From Dactylellina haptotyla (taxonomy: Eukaryota; Ascomycota; Orbiliomycetes; Orbiliales; Orbiliaceae), in contig CM062387.1 in the NCBI GenBank assembly GCA_031310005.1, positions 868,001 to 932,000 on the forward strand: DNA of 64,000 nt, written 5' to 3'. Both the position numbers and the translations under genes were made by a program. Below, one piece after another: positions 12,015-23,621 of the stretch (positions within the stretch are counted from its first letter, which is position 1; the number at the start of each line of letters is the position of its first letter). Below the pieces are notes generated by a model. That model was given only the letters and a program-made list of their open reading frames with translations, did not search any database and was not told the DNA's origin.

Positions 12015-14328
12015 GTATGACATATTCCCTTGTTTTTCGTTTCTATAATATCCGATCAGCGTTATCATTTTTTCCCACTTATATCTTATCTTAATATCGG
12101 ATTTCATTTTTGTTTTGCAGGATAATCTCTTGATATTCCTCAAATTGGAGGCTATGGCTAGTTGTCTATTTTTCATTGCTCTGTACTCAATATAGCGCTG
12201 CCATCCGGGTTTTTATGTTATGTCCTTGTTGAACCACGAATTTTCTTTGTCATTCCCCTTTTCATTTATTTATATATATATTGGAATAAGGAGGCTAACC
12301 TTGCCTCCTTCATATGTACATAGGTATCAGCGATAATCGACGAGTCGATGATAATACAAACACCTTAGACAGAACCATAAACCATACTACGGAAAATCGT
12401 AGGACATCATTCGTTAGGAACCAGAGATATCGAGCAAGCAGGCGGCGTGCTGTCCGAGAAAGTAGAAATATGACACCCGCTAGCCGATATAGGGACCTGA
12501 TCTTGCTTGTTATACTCGTGCTTCTTTACCCAGTTATCGCTCAACGATTTGGGATCATCGGCGTGGTGGCGGTAACGGTTGCATACGGAGTCTGGGTATC
12601 GAAATTCATTTAAGCGATCTTTTTAAGTCATATTCCAGAGGCATATGGGAGAGTTTGGGGAAGGATAAAAGCTTTGAATATTTTTGAGCAATTACAAGAA
12701 GCATTTTTCTGGCGTTTTGATTTTAAGCATGGAAGAGATATCAGTTTGGCGCATCATATATATTGGGGCAAAATCTTTTTGAAATCCATATTGGTCATTT
12801 CTCACGAGCTAAAACTAGGATAGCATTTAGGGGATTAGCAGGTCCCATCCATGAAATTAAAAGAACCTTGAGTCCCAGTGGGCCCTCTCGGATAATCCCA
12901 GAAGAGCAAAAACTAAGCTCCCTTGTAGCATCCACCCGTCGACTCCGCTGACGTCTATCTAGCTATCCGAAGCCAGAATCAAACTAGCTGGTCATGGCGC
13001 CGTGCCCGTCCGTGTAAATTTCGATATACCAAAGAAGTTAGAAACGCTCGAAGGCAAAAATCTAGATTCTAAGCACATATATAGAAAACCTCAATTCTGA
13101 AACTAAATGGCAGCGGGGACTAGCTCTAATGGTCAGGGTCCTTGATGCCGTGGGGTTTAGTGTTCCGTGATTTAGATCTCTAAGCATTGTAGCTCAGCCT
13201 AGTAGACAAAAGTATATCATATAATGGGTTTAGCGGGGCAATAATCCGACCGCGACCGATAAGACCCTGAGAAACCAAGCTCTTAGTACCCTGAGAGGTC
13301 TGAAAATCGAAAAAGGTGTGCAAGCAGCTGAAAAGTTCCATAAGTACTTCGTACTCTAGTTTTGGAGAACCTTCATGGTAAAATATAAACCACGGCAGAC
13401 AAAACAACATAAAGAAGTCAAGTTCCAGCCAGTATCGAGAATTGCTCGGGGGTAGAGAGATCAACTAGGATAGCTTTGAACCCCTCCATGCTCGCAAGCT
13501 TATATGACTCGGAGGCGGGATATATCAACACTAGCTTCCATTAGTCGACGGATAGTGTTCACTCACTTTCGAATTCGATTCAACCAATACACAAATATAC
13601 ATGCTGAAACAAATTCGCCTGATCGCACGAGCAGATTTGAATGTGGACGTAAGGCAGATAGCCCACCTTCAATATGTACTTAGAGGGCCGGATAATATAG
13701 ACAGCCGCACAGCATGTGCATTCAAAAATCGAGACACCAACCGGGCACCTTGTGAACGTGTGTTATTTTGCCCACGACAACACAAATATTCCGGACATCA
13801 GCAGATGTGTGCTCTAGATTATTAACAGATTCATACGCGTCTGAGGAGCTGCGGGTCTCTTAGAACAGACCAGTTCTCGTGTTTCGCAAAGGTATCAAAT
13901 TGCTTTTCGATTCTGCATTCCTCTACTTCATGATCCCATATTTTTATTCGCCATGCACGCGAAATCCCAGGATGTGGGGCTCATCCATGAGTGCGACTAC
14001 CCAAATAGGTATCTGTAGTAGAACAGCTCCCGCCAGAACACGGAACGGACAGAAAGTTTCACGTAGGATCGCAGTTTTCTTTTAACGAGACTTTTCGGCG
14101 GTATTGACAACAAATCGGAGGTGCCTGTGATTGCTACACTTCCGAGCTTTTCCATTTTTTTATTATGTGGCTGGATCGGAAAATCCAGGAAGGCAGTCAG
14201 GCGACAATAGTTATATAACAACCGACTCTCTCTCTCACGCGGACTCAAGGAGCTGTTCAGGAACATCGATATACGAAGCATTCCATTTTTCTAGCAAAGT
14301 TTTGTTTTTCTTCTTCTCACAGCTCAAA
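12015..14328. other. AT-rich intergenic region, one possible tiny gene
   Basis: About 2.3 kb after the RBR gene. Apart from the small open frame at 12314-12613 (listed separately) I see no gene. The minus-strand frame 13180-13464 gives a protein-like, hydrophobic product but begins with TTG, lacks an ATG and matches nothing I know. The region marks the start of the AT-rich stretch that continues to about 25 kb. Confidence 0.5.
12314..12613 (+). CDS. Possible small membrane protein, 99 aa
   Basis: ATG-started open frame. The first two thirds are polar and Arg-rich (three arginines followed by basic pairs). The last third is hydrophobic from DLILLVILVLLYPVIAQ through GVVAVTVAYGVWV, enough for one or two membrane passes ending right at the C-terminus. 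There is no signal peptide at the start, so a tail-anchored topology would fit if it is real. It lies 300 bp downstream of the RBR gene, so it may instead be part of that transcript's 3' end. Only length, ATG and hydrophobic pattern support it. Confidence 0.28.
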   Translation: MYIGISDNRRVDDNTNTLDRTINHTTENRRTSFVRNQRYRASRRRAVRESRNMTPASRYRDLILLVILVLLYPVIAQRFGIIGVVAVTVAYGVWVSKFI

Positions 14329-15159
14329 ATGAATTTCATCAGATCGTTAGTTTGCTTCAAGTCGCGAAATGACGAGTCCGCGTATGAGAGGGTGAGTATT
14401 GCTTGTTATAATTTTCTAAGATACGGCAGCCGGCGACCAAATTTTAACCTTGATATCTGGGACGACGATGCACAGAAATCATCCCGCTCGAATAAATCTA
14501 GGCCGATGAGAGACAGCTCTCTCTCCTTCGCTCCATCGAAAAAGCGCAGCAGTACACCTTCGTCGCAAGTCTCGTCGCTCGATGACTTGTACCCCCCAGC
14601 TCCCCCGGCAGAATTCCACCCAGTGCCGACCCCTTCGAGAGTGTCAGAGAAACATAGAAATGTGGACCGCAATGAGACCTATATCCTCAACCATCCTTTC
14701 TTCGGTAACAATGGGGAAGAGATGCTAGTATTCAACCTAGGCTACTGCCATCTGAACACGGTTAACCATCCGGATTACCTTACAATATCACTGTTAGACA
14801 CGAGAAACATTGCCGAGCTAGAAATCAGTATCAGCCGATATAGCCGGAGAGTCATATTCAACCAACAGAATCCGAACGAGACATGGAAAAAGGAGCACAT
14901 CTACCGGATTGAAGATCTATTTGCCGATGGAGAGGTCAACGAAATCCAGATCTGGACCGAAGAGAGGTTTACCAGTGATAACTACGTATGGTACGAGTAT
15001 ATGGTTAAGACGCCCCGGCGACTTATTTCGACAGAAATCATGTGCTTTGAGACTAGCCCCAAGGTTAGGTTTCTACAGATATTCGAGAGAACAGATCCAC
15101 CTATGCTGCAACAGTCACATATAGAGGTTTCGCACTACAATCACAACGAGGATATGTGA
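14329..15159 (+). CDS. Orphan protein, 276 aa
   Basis: I start at ATG 14329-14331 (MNFIRSLVCFKSRND), which follows a pyrimidine-rich leader. The frame stays open further upstream, but the upstream part reads like non-coding AT-rich sequence. The stop is at 15157-15159. A GTGAGT at about 14391 looks like a donor, but the nearest acceptor would give an intron under 40 nt and shift the frame, so I read through it. A Ser-rich linker with a Pro-rich patch precedes a mixed alpha/beta-looking C-terminal two thirds rich in Tyr, Asn and Arg. No motif is recognised. It sits alone in an AT-rich block, consistent with a lineage-specific gene. Confidence 0.55.
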   Translation: MNFIRSLVCFKSRNDESAYERVSIACYNFLRYGSRRPNFNLDIWDDDAQKSSRSNKSRPMRDSSLSFAPSKKRSSTPSSQVSSLDDLYPPAPPAEFHPVPTPSRVSEKHRNVDRNETYILNHPFFGNNGEEMLVFNLGYCHLNTVNHPDYLTISLLDTRNIAELEISISRYSRRVIFNQQNPNETWKKEHIYRIEDLFADGEVNEIQIWTEERFTSDNYVWYEYMVKTPRRLISTEIMCFETSPKVRFLQIFERTDPPMLQQSHIEVSHYNHNEDM

Positions 15160-15876
15160 GCGGTAATATATCGCGCGGGATATCAATGCTTTTTGAATAG
15201 CGAGGGAGTGATTTACGGTGTTAACGGCGTTTCGCGAATCATCATAGCATTCTTCTTTTTATAAAATCTTGTATGCCTTCATACCCTGTAACATATCCAG
15301 ACGAAATAGACTATAGAGTCAACACCAAATTACCGTTCTATTGATTAGGATCCCTAGGCCAACATATACATGGCTCCCCTATTCCTCAGAAACACCATAG
15401 AGCTACCCCAGAGAGCACAGTTCCCAACAATTCTCTGCCACGGTTCCCTAGTAAAGTTATCGGCCAATGGCCCTACATGGCAAGTATTACCCAATCCATT
15501 CAAGAGGATACATGGTTAAACCTTGAACTCGATCACAACACAAAAAAGCGACGCTTTTGATATCCTATGCAGTCTTGGAACTAGCGTTTCGAGTTTCTGT
15601 TTCCACAGGCCTGCTGACACCTCAGATTATAGATTTACTACTAGATTTGTTCGAAGTGAAATTGAAATTAAAATCGGAATAATATTATATAAGATTGAGA
15701 TACTGATATAGAGAACATTCAATGTATATTGCTGATATCATGATAATGAAGTGATATTATCTAAATATATTACGACTAATGATAGGGACCCGCCGAAAAG
15801 GGCAATACATGAGTATAGAAAGATATAAAGGCACGCCCGTGGCATTTAGCAGTTGAAATACAATTATGCAATGTAT
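15160..15876. other. AT-rich intergenic region
   Basis: About 700 bp between the convergent orphan gene and secreted-protein gene. It has many short AT runs and no open frame worth keeping. Confidence 0.6.
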
Positions 15877-16332
15877 TTAAGCTGACCCATCTGGTGTTCC
15901 TGGTACTGGAACAGGCTGTGGGATTCCGTTGGAGGGAGTGCCAGGTACTGTAGCGCCAGGGCCAACTGGACCAGCTCCCGGGAGGTTACCAGCCGGCGCA
16001 CCAGGAGAGTTACTTGTGGGACCGCTAGGCGTATTCCTAGGGGCATCATTCGACTGTTTAGCTTGTAGCAAATTACTTATAGTTCCCATTATGCTACTAA
16101 TAACCTGTAAACTCATCTTATTGATAGGGGTCACTTTATCATCGCCGCCTGCGTACATACTGGCTAGGGTGTTGAAAACATTCATTAAAGTGCCCAGTAC
16201 GTTATCAACCTTACTAGGTCCTTGCCTAGGGAGAAGCAATACTCTATCAATTTCTTGATTCTTGAGAGGTATTACGGAAGAAGTAGCAGCAGTAGCGAGA
16301 AGAATTGTAAGTATGCAAGGAGTAAGCTTCAT
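15877..16332 (-). CDS. Small secreted protein, 151 aa
   Basis: Single open frame from ATG 16330-16332 to TAA at 15877. The N-terminus MKLTPCILTILLATAATSS is a clear signal peptide. A possible Kex2-like cut follows LLPRQ at about residue 36. The middle (about 40-95) is helical with Met/Leu/Ile repeats. The C-terminal 55 residues are a Pro/Gly-rich tail (GPVGPGATVPGTP and similar). It has only one Cys, so it is not a disulfide-rich effector type. Helix plus Pro/Gly tail is seen in fungal cell-wall-associated small secreted proteins, but no family is recognised. It is the first of three secreted genes around the efflux transporter. Confidence 0.7.
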   Translation of the reverse strand: MKLTPCILTILLATAATSSVIPLKNQEIDRVLLLPRQGPSKVDNVLGTLMNVFNTLASMYAGGDDKVTPINKMSLQVISSIMGTISNLLQAKQSNDAPRNTPSGPTSNSPGAPAGNLPGAGPVGPGATVPGTPSNGIPQPVPVPGTPDGSA

Positions 16333-19029
16333 TGTTGGCGAGATTGGTATCTATAGAAGAATGAGATACGAAAATAGTTGAGGGAAGTATATCAAGGTAT
16401 TAGTTATAAGTGTAGAGTAGCGAGATGCCCTTATTAATATGTTTAGACAAGGTGGTTCTTGGCGGGATTATTTGTTTATTAGATATTAAATTTGAAGTCG
16501 ATCAAACCGGCCAGCGGTAGAAAAGATGTTAATAGAAACTCTGAGAAGGAAGGAAGGAAGTATATAAAGAACGAGGGCTATAGTAAATTGAAATTCCTTT
16601 TTTAATGAATATTAAAGCTGGCTTTATATAAAGGGTTCGAATTTGACAATTATACCAATATCCGGATATACAATCGTTGTGTCGCGTTGTGTGGGAATCC
16701 TAAATCGTCGCTGAAGATGTTCAAAACTGCATCCACCGTGCAGGATCATAATCTACCATGCTTGAGATACCGGGTCTGATTTCTGTTTCAGAGCGGAGCG
16801 AATGTCTCATAACTATTGCAAGCTTAAAAACGGTCCTATATATATCCACATAAGTTGGTAGGGGGTGTGCGGCGCTGATGCATATATTGTAGTAGATCTA
16901 CCAACGACCAGCAGGCCAGTACACTCCGTCTTGGAAGCCAGATAGTAAGCCTGTAGTCAATGTGCGACAAGACACTCGCTAAAGTCAGTGTAATCCAAAT
17001 TAACGAATTCGGCACGGGCTTCAGTATGAACCTTGTCTCGTTCTATATTCAATATATCGCGTATCGATATAAATCATTGTTTCGCGATAGTCATAGGGCT
17101 ATTATTTATGAATAATAGTTTCATGTTTGTAGCAGCGGGCTATCGGCTAGGAGCTTATTTTTTCCTCACCGGTCAAACTGTTAAGCAAAAAGGCATTCTA
17201 AACGCTGGGTTATGGCTAGTATCCAATCTGCGACTTGGTTGCTCAAATATGATATCGTGGTGAACCCTATGCCGGCAGAACTTACACATACCGATTTAAT
17301 GCTTTGACTTATATGCGTGGTGGAGATATACCACTTACATCCTAGTTAACGGATGTGAAATTAGGTCCTATAAAATTGGACATCGGCCTATCGGCGAAAA
17401 GCATTGTTATCCACTGCTAGAAGTACCTCACAAATTTTATAAGAACTAGGAACCCGACGCATATCGTGATAGTAGTGCAAATTCGGGATGGCCAATAGAA
17501 AATGCATATTTAAGATTTTTTAAAGTTAGGATGCAGGCAATTGAGGACCCGGATTTCAACAAGGTGTGACTCCTGGAAGAGTGGTTTATGGACTGAAGGA
17601 AACACTTAGAAGAGTCATTTGATACGTTCCTCACTTTGCAGCAAATGATAAGTATCATGCTGGTTCGAATAGGTTTCTGGGAGTTAACTCTGTGTCATAT
17701 CGATGGGTAGTAATTACATATAATGTTTAATGCAGTTTTATAAACAAGGGTCAAGATCTTTGCTATTACTTTAGTTTTATTCACTAATATTTTTGCGGTA
17801 AAGGCCGCCAGTACACTGTACCAATGTCGTTTCTGTTTATTGGTGTTATGTATCAAGAAATTTCTACCTTTCGTCAGTTTCATTATCCTCCGCTCAAAAT
17901 ATCTGAAGGAGGAGTTCTGCCGTAAAGGTGTTTCCGATCTATCGTCTTCTATATGAAGCTTCGAAATATGTATGGGACTAACGTGCTTATCTCAATTTCA
18001 TACGGTTGTTATGAAAATTAGAGTGGTACAAATTCAAACATCGTATCGAGGTCAATCAAGCGGCACGCCTAAAACACTCGCTTCAACATTAACGAGGTAT
18101 GTCTGATGGACCTACAGAGTGTCTAATCCTGGATATCAGTCGGTTTAGCATTCCGCTCACACGACAGCTTCATGTTAGTGCTCAATAGCATGAAACCTTT
18201 CATATACCTGACTGATAGAGGAAATAAAAGACTAGGATTTCAAGACTCCTACTCAATGATACCTCCCGGGTCACGTCTAATTCCGTCTCCGCTGTATAGT
18301 TGAGACAGATGTCTATCGCGAATCTGGCTTATATAATTATATGCCTTTTCTTGGGATAAAACAAAACTAATGATAAGAAGTAGACATGAATCAAAATATT
18401 GAGATTGAGATATGGCCCTATATGTATAAACATCATTGTTGAGATCACAAATATGGGCCCGTTACCCTACCAAATAGTTCCCCGATCGAACCCGGAGTGT
18501 AGCAGGTCTTGCCATTCAGACGATTTCAGACTCAACACAACGAAGTGTTAAGCTGTAACTCTTCGAACAATAGCAATGGCTCTGCTCCTAACATTCCTTC
18601 GCCTTATTTTGGATATCATCGAGTTACCTTCATATACTACATGATTTTGATGACTTGTGATTCTACCGTTGCGAATTCGTGATACTATAGCTATACACTG
18701 AGAGGTTCCTGATTGTCAAACTAGCCGCAAATAAGAACACCTCAACCCAGTTTCAGGGCCGACCGACGTTTCACGTCACTCTGGAACACGCTATATGACC
18801 CCATTTCCGCACCATCGGATATTGATGTGCCATCATATATAAGCGGACCGCATTGCCCTATCTTTATTATTTTTCGACTTCACTCCTAATCATAATTAAA
18901 TCGAACTGTGCTGGCAACGTTCTGAACGACACTTCTACCTACTAACTCTAATTCAGAATTCTACAAAAAGCCTGACCATTTGTAGGAGCTCCTATAAATA
19001 TCCTACAAAAATCCCGTTGGGAGACCATC

Positions 19030-19046
19030 ATCTACTTAAAGTAGAT
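19030..19046. promoter_or_regulatory. Near-perfect palindrome upstream of the efflux transporter
   Basis: ATCTACTT-A-AAGTAGAT has 8-bp arms around one base. Its core CTACTTAAAGTA recurs at about 19160, both within 350 bp of the transporter start. Paired symmetric motifs like this could bind a dimeric regulator. This is inference from symmetry and position only. Confidence 0.3.
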
Positions 19047-19311
19047 CTGTAAAGCCAATATTATCTTTACTGACGTGCTTGCAGAATACGTTATATACAT
19101 ACAAGGTCCCTCTAGGACGAGGACCCTCTAGTCCACGTTTTCTAGTTAACAGGAATCTTCTACTTAAAGTATTTATTTGCTTTACACAATAATTTTACAC
19201 TGTAATACTTTTGCCGATTTTTGTCGTACGTGCGGCGAAGCTTCGGCAGTCTCGGAGGTCAATTCCTTCGGATTTTAAATAGTAAATACAAGGCAAAAGT
19301 TAATCTATTAG

Positions 19312-19373
19312 GTAAGCAGTAGCATATGAAGTCATTCCTTTGATAGCGGTTCTAACTATTTTATTTGTCTTAG
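19312..19373 (+). other. Likely 5'-leader intron of the transporter gene
   Basis: GTAAGC donor, TTCTAAC branch site and GTCTTAG acceptor over 62 nt, ending one base before the ATG at 19375. An in-frame TAA just upstream means the spliced leader would still start translation at 19375. Confidence 0.5.
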
Positions 19374-19374
19374 G

Positions 19375-21460
19375 ATGGCTCTTGCTTCCCTCCAATTGCG
19401 GTGTCTATTGATTCTCCGCTCTATTCAACAATCCACCAAACTTCTACCATATAAAAATGCTACAGCACCATCGATACTAACAGGCAGGACTACTGAAGTC
19501 CTACCTACCCACGGGCGAGCTATTGACCAGGTAGAAGAACCTAGGCTTAGTACGGACTCTGACAAGACTGTTGTCGAAGACTGTCCCGATTGGAGGCAAG
19601 ACGAAAAGTGCATTTTGCAAAGTCAACGCAAAAACAGCATCGCGAGTACAATTGTAAAGAGAGATGAGGAAGCTGAGGAATTAGAGGATGAATCAAAATA
19701 CCCTGGGAATGTGACATTGGCTATATTGACTATTGGCCTGTGTTTATCAATTTTCGTGGTTGCGTTAGGTAGGAAACGCTATATCGGTGACCTCGACATA
19801 CTGGTTATGCTAATTATTTTTTTCTCGATTTAGATAATTCAATCATAGCCACTGCTATCCCGAGTATAACGACACAGTTCAACTCCATTGAGGATGTTGG
19901 ATGGTATGGTTCATCCTACCTTTTAACACAAACATCTCTACAGCCTATTTTTGGGAAAATATACACACACTTCAACGTGAAATGGACGTTTTTAATAGCT
20001 TTATTCATTTTCGAGATCGGATCACTCATTTGTGCGACGGCACCGAGTTCTACTGCTTTTATAGTTGGTCGTGCTATCGCTGGTATCGGTGCGGCGGCGT
20101 TGTTCTGTGGTGGTATCACGATTATTGGACACACCGTCCCATTAAGAAAGCGGCCGATATACATCACAGCCCTAAGCTCCATGTTTGGGGTTTCCAGTGT
20201 TTTAGGGTTGCTGTTAGGTATGTAGTAGTCCCAATTCTCTGATCTCGTACTATTCTAAACATTTATTATAGGCGGAGCTTTTACCGATTCCAAATCTCTT
20301 ACCTGGAGATGGTGCTTCTGGATAAACCTTCCGATTGGTGGTATTGCGTTCATAGTAGTTTTTTTCTGCTTCAAAAGTCCCGTCAGAACTACCAACTTGA
20401 CATTGAAAGAGCGAATCCAAAGTATCAATCCTTTGGGTGCCTTCTTTCTCATCTGCTCGATTACGTGCCTCTTGCTAGCCTTGCAATGGGGCGGCTTTAC
20501 TTACGAATGGAGCAATTCTAAGGTTTACGGCTGCCTTATCGGTTTCGGTTTAATGATGTTGGTTTTCGTTTATATTCAATTTCGGGAACAAGACCTCGCC
20601 ACCATCCCACCCAGGATATTCCGCAATAGAACTGTTCTTGCTTCCTGCGGATTTCTCATGTTCCTTTCGATGGCGCTATATGCGCATATCTATTTCTTGC
20701 CGTTCTACTTCCAAGCCGTACGAGGGACTTCGGCGGTCGACTCTGGTGTGCGCTGCATCCCCTATCTGGTTTCCATTGTCATCGGCTCTATTATTGTTGG
20801 GGTAACTGTCACACGTATTGGATATTATACTCCGTTCATGTGGGCGAGTGCCATATTCTTCATCGTGGGGGCCGGTTTGTTACAGACCCTCGAAGTCAAT
20901 TCCTCATCTGAAAAATTGATCGGATATCAAATACTTTGTGGACTTGGGGTTGGTTTGGGTCTTCAAGTACCGTTCATTGCGGTACAAGTTGTCTTAAGTT
21001 CTGAGGATATGCCTATCGGAAGTACGTCTCTTGAATCACTCTTTATCATATTTTTGAATATCATCTTGCTAACAGTTTTACCACAGGCGCTCTTGCTAAC
21101 TTTTTCAACTCTTTGGGTGGCGCTATTTCTATTTCTATTGTGCAAAATATTTTCACCAATAGATTGTTCAGAGAGCTGCCGAAGTTCGCACCAGGTAACA
21201 ACCAACAGCTTGCCGCGACAGCTCTTCGTTCCGTCATGCTACTTAAAAACCTGCCCGAGATTAGCCGCGCATTCAACATTGCCATCACAACATGTTTTAT
21301 CTTACCGATTGTTGTTGGCTGCATTGCTTTGTTATGTTCTTTAGGGGTACGTGTATCATCTTTCCCGCATTAGCTAGTAGGCGTGCTAACGTTAACTCTT
21401 CGACAGGTAGAAATGAAATCCGTCAAGGACAAGAAGATTAATGTTGCTTGTGGAGCATAA
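19375..21460 (+). CDS. MFS drug:H+ antiporter, 14-TM (DHA2) type
   Basis: Five exons: 19375-19768, 19834-20217, 20272-21021, 21087-21346 and 21407-21460, giving 613 aa. Introns of 65, 54, 65 and 60 nt; at least two have GCTAAC branch sites. A cytosolic N-terminus of about 110 residues precedes TM1 (NVTLAILTIGLCLSIFVVAL, then DNSIIATAIPSI). Motif-C-like and RxxxG regions follow (VGRAIAGIGAAALFCGG, then PLRKRP), then WRWCFWINLPIGG, which is diagnostic for the DHA2 family of multidrug and toxin exporters. The C-terminus is short and basic. It acts in the plasma membrane or vacuole, using the proton gradient. No biosynthetic genes adjoin it, so it looks like a stand-alone exporter. All splice phases agree. 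Confidence 0.92.
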
Positions 21461-22847
21461 ATTTATAAATTTTTAAAAATTACTTTAATTTAAAAACATA
21501 AATTTTCATGATAATAATGGTAATGATAATTTAGAAGATTATTGAATAGTATAAAACGTTGCCAGATATGCAGTGTTCATATCGCCTAACTACCACTTAC
21601 AAGCACACTTATGATAAAATTGGGTGCTATCGATTCTACCTAATAATGCTCAATTAAAATGAGGAATTTCGTCGATGCTATCTGCGAGCTCCTTCGATCG
21701 AAATTTTTTAATGTGTGAATTGTGGATGACTCCAAACACAGGCAATGGGCCGTTTGGGAAAGAAAGGCACGAATCTAACTATATTTCGAGCAATTGCGCA
21801 AGGTTGCAGTTAGAAGCATGCCTAAGTAACATGATAGTCTATTAAAGTACAGAGTACAAGTTTTGCAGTCACACGCGAGTTTTAGTCCACCTTGTAAACC
21901 ATAGATGCTTGGGAGACGAGTGAAGTGTATCTCGCGCGTTGAACGTGTGGGGAAATTAAAATAGGTAATTGGCCTAAGAACTCACGCACGAATAATACAA
22001 CTATTCTTCGGATTTTTTAAGTAATTGCCTGGAGGCTAGTTACTGCCAAGACCGGTTTAGACCTTCAATGTTAAATATCGGGGGCATATTGCGGTTTAGC
22101 AACCGGCAACCGGGATGTTTCTTGTGAAACGTTATGGGACGAATGCTTTTTGTGTTGGCGAGCCAGAGATGTCGAGACCCTCGTTATAGCTAGGCTTAAA
22201 GACACATACATGAGCCGGGCTTTCGGAATCTTGTCTGAGACAATAATAGTAGCAAGCTGAGCGTGATTAGTGTTAGCTATTGTGCATATATAGTTCTCCG
22301 TTAGCTAATGGAGAGAACTATTTGATGGTGATAGAGGTTTCACTCCCGGTATATCCTGATACCCGAGTGCTTGAAATCCTACCCGCCCTTAAGGCCCTTC
22401 CTTCTACAGTGCCTTGCGACAGTCACGATCAAGATATCAAGTTGCCAATATACGACAAGTTCGTAACGGCCCTCAGACCAGAAGAAACATAAACTTCGCG
22501 TCAATTCTTCAAGTGCATCTAATTTTATATGTGACATGTTTCGAGGACGAGTGATATCGTGAGGTTTGATTCTTTTTTGGCCATTCTAGGTCCGCCCCTC
22601 GTGATATTTTCCCGGTCTGAGAGCATTCAGAATTCTTATATCTTCTGCCTTTGAGTAATACTTTATCTGAACATTATTCTTCTCGCATTCACACTTTCTC
22701 ACTGCTCTTCTATCAATAAATACCGCCGAGTTGATCTCTGCTATATTTCCTCAGTTTTTGAAATACGATCCAGCTTCTATTTTCTTTTTTTTCGACTTCA
22801 TTTAAATACTCAAGGGGATTCTTTATATATTTTGCCGAAAACACATT
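21461..22847. other. AT-rich intergenic region
   Basis: About 1.4 kb between the transporter and the next secreted-protein gene. A 70-codon frame at 22280-22492 has no recognisable product. The last 150 bp are pyrimidine-rich, as expected for a fungal promoter and leader. Confidence 0.55.
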
Positions 22848-23621
22848 ATGCACTTCTCTGTATTAGTTGCAGCTCTTCTTACCAGCTCCGTAGCGAATTG
22901 TTATAGCGTTCGCGTTCACGCGAGACATGCAGTCGCCAATTCTGAGAATGCGCTTCAGAAGGACGGCTATAAACACAACCATCATATGGCAGGAAGAAGA
23001 TTCTTGAACAACGTAGCCGTTCATGTGAAGATCGGCAGTGATAACGGTAACGGTAACGGTAATGGCAACGGTGTAGGTAACAATAGAGCTGTTGAGTCAA
23101 CCGACCTGAACCTAGCTACACAGGTTGCACAAGCTACATTCGCTACACCAGTTGTGCCGATCATGCCAACCACAGTAGCCGCACCAGCTGTACCGGCTAC
23201 CTTGCAACCAGTAATTTCTAAAAGAGCCAAGGGGAACACAGTCGGCCAACTTGTTAAAAGACAGCCCATTTTCGAGAAAGTCGGATTGGATTTGAATATT
23301 GGCAACGGAAATGGAAATAACAATGGCAACAACAACGGCGTCGGAAATAACAGAGGAGACGCTGGACTTGCGAATCTCAACCCTGTTCAGACTCTCCTTC
23401 CGAATGTCAAAAAGCCAGCCATTCCAGTCGTACCGGCTACATTGGCCACAGTATTTAATCAGGGTACACTGGCCGTCCCGGTCGTAAGTACAACATCAGT
23501 TGTTGCCCAACCGCAGGTATCTGGCGTAGGTACTTCTAAAGGTCAACCAAAACGTCGTTCGCCAAGTGACTCAGACATCCGGAATTTAAAAAGAAGAAAT
23601 ATTGGTCGTGGGCGTCCATAG
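22848..23621 (+). CDS. Secreted Asn-Gly repeat protein with dibasic sites, 257 aa
   Basis: Single open frame from an ATG at 22848. MHFSVLVAALLTSSVANC is a signal peptide. Two related modules follow. Each has a short beta-like lead (VAVHVKIGSDNGN, then VGLDLNIGNGN), a run of Asn/Gly pairs, and an identical ending GVGNNR, at about residues 56-81 and 146-170. Val/Pro/Ala/Thr-rich spacers (PVVPIMPTTVAAPAVPATLQP and PAIPVVPATLATV) come after each module. Lys-Arg pairs just before the second module (SKRAKG and VKRQPIF) and near the C-terminus (PKRRSPS, LKRRNIG) are Kex2-type sites. It may be a cell-wall protein or a Kex2-processed precursor. No known family is recognised. The DNA in the first module is a six-base repeat. 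Confidence 0.75.
   Translation: MHFSVLVAALLTSSVANCYSVRVHARHAVANSENALQKDGYKHNHHMAGRRFLNNVAVHVKIGSDNGNGNGNGNGVGNNRAVESTDLNLATQVAQATFATPVVPIMPTTVAAPAVPATLQPVISKRAKGNTVGQLVKRQPIFEKVGLDLNIGNGNGNNNGNNNGVGNNRGDAGLANLNPVQTLLPNVKKPAIPVVPATLATVFNQGTLAVPVVSTTSVVAQPQVSGVGTSKGQPKRRSPSDSDIRNLKRRNIGRGRP
23041..23072 (+). repeat. AACGGT-type hexanucleotide repeat inside the secreted-protein gene
   Basis: Four to five near-identical 6-base units encode alternating Asn-Gly. Units of six keep the frame, so copy number can change without breaking the gene. A more decayed copy occurs at about 23303-23344. Confidence 0.75.

Larger units (their letters stand above)
16333..19374. other. Long AT-rich gene desert, possible degraded relics
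   Basis: About 3 kb without a supportable gene. Composition is AT-rich with many TA-rich steps. Around 17.1-17.7 kb the sequence looks faintly coding in short broken stretches, but I cannot name a family and do not reconstruct it. A (GGAA)n run lies at about 16547-16560. The end of the stretch holds the promoter of the transporter gene, with a palindrome at 19030-19046 and a likely 5'-leader intron at 19312-19373, both listed separately. Repeat-induced point mutation is a plausible cause of the composition but was not measured. Confidence 0.45.

Noticed and set aside
13180-13464. Protein-like hydrophobic minus-strand frame
   Set aside because: Starts at TTG with no ATG in frame and matches nothing I know; possibly a relic, but unsupported.
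14391-14428. Possible intron in the orphan gene
   Set aside because: Only 31-38 nt, below the usual fungal minimum, and the better acceptor would break the frame.
22280-22492. 70-codon plus-strand frame
   Set aside because: Too short, no motif, in the promoter region of the secreted-protein gene.
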